Shown: piece by piece, positions 59,424 to 64,000 of the stretch | Layout: each line of letters begins with the position of its first letter | Position numbering within the stretch: position 1 is the stretch's first letter | Source of the DNA: an uncultured bacterium | Lineage (GTDB): Bacteria > Bacillota > Clostridia > Lachnospirales > Lachnospiraceae | DNA: 64,000 nt | Assembly (NCBI GenBank): GCA_947651225.1 | Contig: CANSYK010000009.1 | Span: forward strand, 18,765-82,764 | Direction: 5' to 3' | The notes under the pieces: model-generated | Told to the model about the DNA's origin: nothing | Seen by the model: the letters and a program-made list of their open reading frames with translations, nothing else | Database searches by the model: none | Made by a program: the position numbers and the translations under genes

Positions 59424-59479
59424 TTCATGATTCCCCAAAATAGTTGAAAAATAAAAAAGGGGGTTTTCAAATCCTACAA

Positions 59480-59765
59480 AATATGTTATAGTTACTGCTA
59501 GAAAAGCGAAGAAGAGGAATAGTAACTGTAAAGCGGAATCCAGAAAGCTGTTGGTTGATGGAAAACAGTTGAAGTGATGCAGTGAACTCGCCTTGGAGCC
59601 GCCGGCTGAAAAAGAGTAGGTTCGGACGGAGTCCCACCGTTACAGGGGAAGGGTATTGATGAGTTTTGATGTACCTGTGAGAGCATGAATTATCATGAAT
59701 TAGAGTGGTACCGCGTGAGAAGATTCTCCGTCTCTACAGTTTTTTGTAGGGACGTTTTTTTATGT
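59480..59765 (+). promoter_or_regulatory. T-box leader, Leu (candidate CUC specifier)
   Basis: T-box AGAGTGGTACCGCG at ~59702; AGTGAACTCGCC specifier-loop-like segment; terminator GTCTCTACAGTTTTTTGTAGGGACGTTTTTTT; precedes leuA. Confidence 0.92.
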
Positions 59766-59894
59766 AAGGAGAAATGGCAGCAGTGATGTCAAATTGCATG
59801 GTATGCGGTAGATAGATTGTTCTCCAGGAACAAGTAAAGTTAGGGGAATGCTGCAAATTAGTGTACAGCAGTTTCTGAGAATGGAGGTTAGACA

Positions 59895-61574
59895 ATGAAA
59901 GGATTTGACAAGTATCAAAAAAGTTATTTTATGCCGCCAGTTCCGTGTTATGACTGGGTGAAGAAGGATTCCATCAAGGAGCCGCCAGTATGGTGCAGTG
60001 TGGATTTGCGGGATGGTAATCAGGCATTAATTGAGCCGATGAGTCTGGAGGAGAAGGTAGAATATTTCCAGATGCTTGTAAAGATTGGATTCAAGGAGAT
60101 TGAGGTTGGTTTTCCGGCAGCATCCGAAACAGAGTACAAATTTTTGCGTACCTTGATTGAGCGGAAGCTGATACCAGATGATGTAACAGTTCAGGTGCTG
60201 ACACAGGCAAGGGAGCATATTATCCGAAAGACTTTTGAAGCTGTGGATGGCGCACCAAATGCGATTGTGCATGTTTATAATTCTACATCTGTAGCGCAGC
60301 GTGAGCAGGTGTTTCAGAAATCAAAGGATGAAATAAAGAAAATTGCTGTGGATGGTGCTGTTTTGTTAAAGAAGCTTGCAGAAGGAATTAAGGGAAATAT
60401 CCGTTTTGAGTACAGCCCGGAAAGTTTTCATGGTACAGAAATGGATTATGCTGCAGAGGTATGCAATGCAGTCTTGGATGTATGGCAGCCAACGGCTGAA
60501 GCGAAGGCAATTATCAATATTCCGTCTACGGTTGAGAATGCAATGCCGCATGTATTTGCAAGTCAGGTGGAATTTATCAGCAGAAGCCTGCAGTACCGTG
60601 ACAATGTAGTATTGTCACTACATCCACACAATGACCGTGGTTGTGGCGTGGCAACAGCAGAGCTTGGCGTACTTGCCGGGGCAGACCGTCTGGAGGGGAC
60701 ATTGTTTGGAAATGGAGAGCGTACCGGAAATCTGGATATTGTGACGGTTGCGATGAATCTTCATGCACATGGCGTGGATTCCAGGCTGGATTTTGCCAAT
60801 ATGCAGGAGATCAAGGAAACTTATGAAAGATTAACGGATATGCAGGTATCCATGCGTGAGCCGTATGCAGGGGAACTTGTGTTTACTGCTTTTTCCGGTT
60901 CCCATCAGGATGCGATTTCCAAAGGGATGGCACACCGTGAGAGGACAGGGGAACATCAGTGGACAGTTCCATATCTGCCGATTGATCCAAAGGATGTTGG
61001 AAGGACATATGATTCAGATGTGATTCGTATTAACAGCCAGTCTGGAAAAGGCGGCGTGGCGTATGTATTAAAGCAGAATTTTGGAATTGTTATGCCGGAA
61101 AAGATGCGAGAAGAAGTTGGCTATCTGATGAAAGGAGTATCAGATCATGCCCATGCAGAGCTGAGCCCGCAGGAGATGTTAGATGTATTTCGAAAGCATT
61201 ACTGTAATCCAAAAAGGACATTCCGGATTACAGAGTGTCATTTTCAGCAGAAGGATGGCATTATTGCCAGTGTTACGATAGAGCAGGATGGAATTTCTGA
61301 GGTAGTGGAGGCAAATGGGAATGGGCGTCTCAATGCCGTTAACAATGCTGTTAAGAAATATTTTGATATCAGTTACTCGTTAGATGTTTATGAGGAACAT
61401 TCTTTAACAAGAAATTCTTCTTCCAAGGCGATGGCGTATGTCGGAATTACACAGGATGAGAAAAAGAGGTATTGGGGAGTTGGTACTGATGAAGATATTA
61501 TAAAGTCTTCCGTACAGGCATTGGAAAATGCAGTAAATCATATGATAGAGAAGAAAAAGGATAAAATACGTTAG
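59895..61574 (+). CDS. leuA: 2-isopropylmalate synthase
   Basis: WCSVDLRDGNQALIEPMSLEEKVEYFQMLVKIGFKEIEVGFPAAS; LSLHPHNDRGCGVATAELG; LDIVTVAMNLHAHGVD. Confidence 0.96.
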   Translation: MKGFDKYQKSYFMPPVPCYDWVKKDSIKEPPVWCSVDLRDGNQALIEPMSLEEKVEYFQMLVKIGFKEIEVGFPAASETEYKFLRTLIERKLIPDDVTVQVLTQAREHIIRKTFEAVDGAPNAIVHVYNSTSVAQREQVFQKSKDEIKKIAVDGAVLLKKLAEGIKGNIRFEYSPESFHGTEMDYAAEVCNAVLDVWQPTAEAKAIINIPSTVENAMPHVFASQVEFISRSLQYRDNVVLSLHPHNDRGCGVATAELGVLAGADRLEGTLFGNGERTGNLDIVTVAMNLHAHGVDSRLDFANMQEIKETYERLTDMQVSMREPYAGELVFTAFSGSHQDAISKGMAHRERTGEHQWTVPYLPIDPKDVGRTYDSDVIRINSQSGKGGVAYVLKQNFGIVMPEKMREEVGYLMKGVSDHAHAELSPQEMLDVFRKHYCNPKRTFRITECHFQQKDGIIASVTIEQDGISEVVEANGNGRLNAVNNAVKKYFDISYSLDVYEEHSLTRNSSSKAMAYVGITQDEKKRYWGVGTDEDIIKSSVQALENAVNHMIEKKKDKIR

Positions 61575-61593
61575 AAAGTTTACCATATACAAA

Positions 61594-61634
61594 ACAGCAG
61601 CCCTGCGCTTTGTTGTAGGGCTGCTATTTTGTAT
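61594..61634. terminator. Rho-independent terminator after leuA
   Basis: CAGCAGCCCTGCGCTTTGTTGTAGGGCTGCTATTTT. Confidence 0.7.
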
Positions 61635-61752
61635 TTTATGGGGAATATTCTGGCGTTGGGTTCATGGGTGTCGTGGAATTGCAATAGTTTTATTTTATAG
61701 AAAATTTTGGTATACTTTCTTAAAATAATATGGAAGGATGTGAAGAAAGAAA

Positions 61753-62726
61753 ATGAAGGTACAGGAATTAAGGGAATTATTGAAAGTAGCGGATAGGGAA
61801 TTCTTAGAGAAGGCATTTGTAGAGAGTTACAAGCATTTTACAAAATATCAGAAAGAAGAGGCAGACCAAATAATTAAAGATATTTTGTCTGGTATAAGTC
61901 CAAATAAGGCAAAGAAAAAAACAGAGATTCCTTTTGAAAACCTAAAACAGGAGATTACGGTGTTTATTGAAAATGCACATGCCCAGAATTACCTGTTTCC
62001 TAACCGGATTGTTCCAAAGAACCAGCGGTCCAAGTGGCGTTTTCTGGTCAAAAATTTTCTGAAAGAATTAGAAAAAGTTTCTCAGGAAAATGAAAATTAT
62101 GAAGAGGCGGTAAATTTACTGGTAGATTTGTACCGACTAATTTGTGATGCATGTAGTTATGATCTTTTTCAACAGATGACGCTTTTCGCTCGATTGGGTG
62201 GAAGCAGGAGGATTTTTTCCGGTTGGTGGCAAAAAGAGTGCTTGGCACGGGGTATACACGGGAGAATATTTCCCACTTAATTTTATATGCTTCTACAGGT
62301 GGATTGAGTGCAGAGTCAGTACACACAGACCAGCAAATAGTGCTTCTTTCAGAGTTAAAGACTACAGATGCAAAGTATATAGCATTAGAAGAAACAAAGA
62401 AGCTGGTTGATGAGAATGCCGAGAAACTTAAGGGGTTGAAAAAATATGATACACAGAAATATGTTATGGAAGATAAAATTAATAATTTTTGTGATATGGT
62501 TTTAATGATACATATTATTCTGGCAGAGTTGGAAGAGGGGATTTCCTATTATTTTGAAGTAAATAAGGAGCGGGAAAAGGAAATTATTTTGTACAAGGCA
62601 CTTTGTTTGGCTGAGTGGTTGAATGAGGATGACAGTTGGCTGCGGATTTATGAATATGGGATTAAGAAAAAAATAAAGCCAAGGGACTATTTGGTTAGAG
62701 AATATCAGAGACGGAAAAATATATAG
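61753..62726 (+). pseudogene. Hypothetical protein (DUF6553-like), split by one frameshift near 62170
   Basis: MKVQELRELLKVADREFLEKAFVESYKHF... in frame 1; continues ...FRSIGWKQEDFFRLVAKRVLGTGYTRENISHLILYAS... in frame 0. Confidence 0.65.
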
Positions 62727-62940
62727 TGGACAGAAAAAAATAATCTGCCATCTGGAAAAAATTTTTGAAATTGAGTGCAAGAAAACAAAGAGTTTTATCT
62801 TTATAATAGTTGAAAGGACAGCAATTGATTTATATAGAAAGTTGTCCAGAAGCCATGAGTTGTTGACAGAATTTGCCGGTTATGATGTGACGAAAACACC
62901 AGTGGACGCCATAATGACAGATAAGAATGATTCTATATAG
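62722..62940 (+). pseudogene. Fragment resembling an ECF sigma-factor region 2
   Basis: No start codon; ...KKTKSFIFIIVERTAIDLYRKLSRSHELLTEFAG... in one open frame to TAG at 62938-62940. Confidence 0.3.
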
Positions 62941-62970
62941 TCTACCAGTTATACTGGAATTGGAGATTCC

Positions 62971-63198
62971 TTGATAGAGGATGATGAAGGGGAGGAGCAT
63001 TGGAAAGCGGAATTTGATAAGTACTCATACTATCTGCAGGTTGATGTAGATCATAGTGATACTTATGTTGTAACAATTGTGGATACGGAAACAAATAAAA
63101 ATTTACATGCGATTCATGCTGAATCTGAGGAAAAGGCGTGGGGAGTATTTCAGTCATTAGTTTTAGAGGGATATCCTCTGGAGAAGGTGATAAAATGA
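62971..63198 (+). CDS. Hypothetical protein or fragment
   Basis: ORF with TTG start; HWKAEFDKYSYYLQVDVDHSDTYVVTIVDTETNK... Confidence 0.35.
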   Translation: MIEDDEGEEHWKAEFDKYSYYLQVDVDHSDTYVVTIVDTETNKNLHAIHAESEEKAWGVFQSLVLEGYPLEKVIK

Positions 63199-63326
63199 TG
63201 ATGTTTTTATAGCAGGAGATTGGGGCAAAGATGGCATGCTCTGTAAATGTTAAATTTTTATAAAGTGTGCCATTTCTTTTGACGAATCACTCAATAAATG
63301 GTATACTAATATCCATAAGATGTTGT

Positions 63327-63397
63327 GCAGTTGTAGTACATCGGTAGTATATCAGCTTCCCAAGCTGAGGAGGCGGGTTCGACTCCCGTCAGCTGCT
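63327..63397 (+). tRNA. tRNA-Gly (CCC anticodon)
   Basis: GCAGTTG acceptor pairs with CAGCTGC; CAGCTtcccaaGCTG anticodon arm; GCGGGTTCGACTCCCGT T-arm. Confidence 0.93.
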
Positions 63398-63405
63398 TGT
63401 TTTAA

Positions 63406-63444
63406 GACGCCGTAAAGCCATATAAAATGGACTTTGCGGTGTTT
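63406..63444 (+). terminator. Terminator after tRNA-Gly
   Basis: ACGCCGTAAAGCCATATAAAATGGACTTTGCGGTGTTTTT. Confidence 0.6.
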
Positions 63445-63664
63445 TTAGTTAATCAGATTTATCGGTTACAACTGGTTACAGTTGTTACAAATCCCTTGGG
63501 AGCTGTTCAGAAGGGATTTGTAACAGTTCCTTATTGGTTGGAAGCCAGTGCTTTTTCAATCTGCTCCCGATAGAATATAGCACATATATCTGTTAATTAT
63601 TAAGAAAATAGAGTGAAGGGGTAGTTGCGTCTTTGCCTGTCTAAAATAGCGGATTCCCATATAT

Positions 63665-63868
63665 TCAATATTTTCGTTTTTGATATTGGTCTACATATTC
63701 CAGGAATTGTTCTTCTATGACTTCTAGTTTCTTTGCGGCAGTGCTTGCTGAAAGCATGCCATCATTAAACAATTCCACTAACATTTTTATTCGTTCTTTA
63801 TTTACTTGCTCATTAGCATACTCTTCAGCATAAGCCTGAACCAAATCACACATAGCACCATCCTCCAT
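63665..63868 (-). pseudogene. C-terminal fragment, resembles tails of Rpn/PD-(D/E)XK transposase-related proteins
   Basis: MCDLVQAYAEEYANEQVNKERIKMLVELFNDGMLSASTAAKKLEVIEEQFLEYV. Confidence 0.4.
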
Positions 63869-63901
63869 TCCGGTTTTGATATTTTTAAATGCTTCACATA
63901 G

Positions 63902-64000
63902 TTATGGAAATTTTGGATTATCTGGCAATGTTGGTTTCTTTAACATCCACCTATCTGCCACATTTCCCCAGTATACCTTCGGATAGTTATAGGGCTTCAG
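63902..64000 (-). CDS. C-terminal end of a CDS running off the right edge
   Basis: Minus strand open: LKPYNYPKVYWGNVADRWMLKKPTLPDNPKFP*. Confidence 0.4.
   Translation of the reverse strand: MKPYNYPKVYWGNVADRWMLKKPTLPDNPKFP

Overview
Chromosomal segment of a low-GC, spore-forming Firmicute, probably Lachnospiraceae/Clostridia (inferred from gene content). No rRNA, CRISPR array, intact transposase or prophage was seen. Housekeeping blocks: spoVG-glgD-glgC, murC, dnaD-like/dnaI-like/PRPP synthetase, ileS, murG, ywlC/ywlE/rpiB-like with cwlD and ilvE, mecA, a DUF2520-panB-panC-panD-coaBC operon, a Bce-type ABC transporter, a cotJ operon, and T-box-leuA. The first 5 kb is a two-component/ABC module decaying by frameshifts. 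Two ECF sigma/anti-sigma cassettes lie at 17.6-21.7 kb. The intergenic DNA is rich in short hairpin repeats: at least five MITE/REP-like families. The observations I rate highest are: (1) a ~330-nt intergenic region at 21745-22077 (minus strand) that looks like an independently transcribed structured RNA ending in a strong terminator; (2) a ~138-bp three-hairpin element present three times, whose ends resemble a 15-bp-phased operator array in front of a TetR gene; (3) a cluster of four DnaA boxes upstream of the primosome genes; (4) a nicotinamidase/isochorismatase-winged-helix fusion; (5) catalytically degenerate regulators (a YwlE-like phosphatase lacking the CX5R Arg, a LytTR receiver with Ser at the phospho-Asp position). 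All family calls come from reading the translated sequence; no searches were run.
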